From: Malonomonas rubra DSM 5091
GTDB lineage: Bacteria; Desulfobacterota; Desulfuromonadia; Desulfuromonadales; Geopsychrobacteraceae
Length of the DNA: 64,000 nt
Reading direction: 5' to 3'
NCBI RefSeq assembly: GCF_900142125.1
Contig: NZ_FQZT01000008.1
Location: forward strand, 1 to 64,000
Of this stretch, positions 62,804-64,000 are shown piece by piece. The translations under genes and the position numbers were made by a program. Position 1 is the stretch's first letter. Every line of letters begins with the position of its first letter. The notes below the pieces were generated by a model. It ran no database searches. It was not told where the DNA came from and was given only the letters and a program-made list of their open reading frames with translations.

Positions 62804-64000
62804 CGTGGAGAGGCAGCATCCTTTTTCCGGGCACGTAGAACGGGGCCGACCAGAGAATCGGTATTGCGCAGCAACTGCTGATAATTTTGCGGATCAGCGA
62901 GAAAGTTAGAAAACAGCATCAGCCCCTGCTCAGCAGCTGGTGGGGTGGTTGCTAGGTCGTAATTGAAGACAAAAGATTCTGCATTTTCTACTTCCGCAGC
63001 CACCTTTCGCAAGACCGGATTATAGATTTCAGCAGAAACCTTTATGTTCGGAGAGAGTGCCCCTTGCGCCAGCGCCCATTGTTGCTGGCTTTCGAGGTCG
63101 GTCAACAGGAATTCAATCAACTGCGCCGCCTCTTCCCTGTGCGGCGCATTCGCCCCCATCACCAGGCCATCAACAGGGCCAACTACGGCTTTTGGCTGTT
63201 GTGGATCGATCACCGGAAAGGGGAAAAAATCGTAGTCAGCCTCCGCCGCCAGACCTTTATCGGCCCAGTAGCCGGAAACCCAGGTTCCCATCAAAACCAT
63301 TCCTGCCCGACCAGCAGCAACCCGGTCGGCGGAGTCCCCCCAATCGTCGACTTTGTAGCCAGATGCAAAGTAGCCCTTCTGCAACAATTCCGCCCATATC
63401 CGCATAACCTTTTCGACTTGCCCTGCAGTATAAAGCTCATCCCCGCTCATCAGCTTTTTTCGGAATTCCGGGCCCGCAGTTCGAAGCAGCAGGTAATCGA
63501 ACCAGAATTGAGCCGGCCAGCGGTTTCGGGCACCGAGGGCCAGAGGAGGGATTCCTGCCTGCTGCAAACGCTGACAGGTCTCGAGGAACTGATCCCAGGT
63601 CTCCGGGGGATGGTCGATTCCCGCTTTTTTAAAAACATGAGGGTTATAAAAGAAACCAGCGGCGTGATAGCCGAAAGGAATCAGGTATCGCTGCCCGTTA
63701 TAGAGGGTGGCCTCGTCTGCCAGAGAAGAATTCACGAGTGCGCTGAAATTGCCCCGCTGCCACAAATCGTCCAGCGGCTCAAGCACGCCGCTATCAACCA
63801 GAAACTGGGTCCGCGCGCCTCCCCAATAGCTGACCACACCGGGCAACTGCCCTTCCGCAGCCATCTGCAAAGAAACAGTCTTAAACTCTTCGTGGCCAAC
63901 AGGGTTATCGACAACTGCAATCTTCCGCTGTTCTGAAAAACGCTCAAAGATCGTCTTGATCCCTGCCCGCCCCATATCGTCGGCAAAGTAGTGTAAAACG
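62800..64000 (-). CDS. Sugar-type extracellular solute-binding protein (5' end beyond the window)
   Basis: At least 399 residues are present and the frame stays open to position 64000 (VLHYFADDMGRAGIKTIFERF...), so the N-terminus and signal peptide lie outside. It matches cluster B/family 1 sugar-binding proteins: LPGVVSYWGGARTQFLVDSGVLEPLDDL, YLIPFGYHAAGFFYNPHVFKKAGI-PPETWDQFL, AAGRAGMVLMGTWVSGYW and GPVDGLVMGANAPHREEAAQLIEFL. Overlap with the kinase gene (TGATG) suggests it feeds a signal to that kinase rather than, or besides, an ABC transporter. The ligand is unknown. Confidence 0.9.
   Translation of the reverse strand, partial: VLHYFADDMGRAGIKTIFERFSEQRKIAVVDNPVGHEEFKTVSLQMAAEGQLPGVVSYWGGARTQFLVDSGVLEPLDDLWQRGNFSALVNSSLADEATLYNGQRYLIPFGYHAAGFFYNPHVFKKAGIDHPPETWDQFLETCQRLQQAGIPPLALGARNRWPAQFWFDYLLLRTAGPEFRKKLMSGDELYTAGQVEKVMRIWAELLQKGYFASGYKVDDWGDSADRVAAGRAGMVLMGTWVSGYWADKGLAAEADYDFFPFPVIDPQQPKAVVGPVDGLVMGANAPHREEAAQLIEFLLTDLESQQQWALAQGALSPNIKVSAEIYNPVLRKVAAEVENAESFVFNYDLATTPPAAEQGLMLFSNFLADPQNYQQLLRNTDSLVGPVLRARKKDAASPR

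Overview
The window reads as a chromosomal segment of a delta-type anaerobe of the Desulfuromonadales/Geobacterales kind (inference, no search was run). Grounds: three octaheme c-type cytochromes of the tetrathionate-reductase (OTR) family, heme-bearing periplasmic sensors, DUF4388 (PATAN-type) proteins, many stand-alone receiver domains, an exosortase pair, and a YedF selenium-metabolism protein beside a cytochrome gene that carries an in-frame UGA.

Layout. 1-1.3 kb: 5' end of tuf behind four tRNA genes (Thr-Tyr-Gly-Thr) on the minus strand. 1.4-4.4 kb: exosortase-H-like pair and a diheme sensor kinase. 4.6-12.1 kb (minus): rlmB, pyrF, a DUF4388 protein, proS, a DUF3524 glycosyltransferase (tRNA-queuosine mannosyltransferase-like), ispG and an iron-sulfur flavoprotein. 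12.2-14.9 kb: rlmD, a small membrane protein and a LysR regulator. 15.1-17.3 kb: a probable selenocysteine-containing octaheme cytochrome followed by yedF. 17.4-22.4 kb: a receiver protein, malQ, an OB-fold lipoprotein and a chemoreceptor. 22.6-22.9 kb: a decayed DUF169 gene. 23.0-26.0 kb (minus): two further octaheme cytochromes with Cys where the first has UGA. 26.2-30.6 kb: uvrC, a cyclic-nucleotide-binding protein, an AI-2E family transporter and an inositol-monophosphatase-type phosphatase. 30.7-33.5 kb: a signalling operon (receiver, Ala/Pro-rich protein, heme sensor without output domain, two monoheme cytochromes). 33.6-44.2 kb: DUF362, LysE, proC, speE-speA-cytochrome b5-like, two NUDIX enzymes, a small secreted protein, OsmC and a UvrD/Rep helicase. 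44.5-56.4 kb: radical SAM protein, receiver, then an alpha-glucan/sugar-nucleotide run (guanylyltransferase/phosphomutase-like fusion, GH57, galT, GH13-GlgA fusion). 56.5-64 kb: HNH nuclease, trkA-trkH, a DUF123 nuclease, a TorS-like kinase and the 3'-terminal part of a sugar-type binding protein gene.

The standout observation is at 15,163-16,542. A UGA codon at residue 94 lies exactly where two paralogs in this window have Cys, with identical spacing to the next heme motif. A small hairpin with a G-started loop begins about 20 nt downstream, as expected of a bacterial SECIS element. The next gene is yedF, a family tied to selenium metabolism. Gene callers would split this gene in two. Sec would then replace the cysteine that sits near the catalytic heme in the OTR family.
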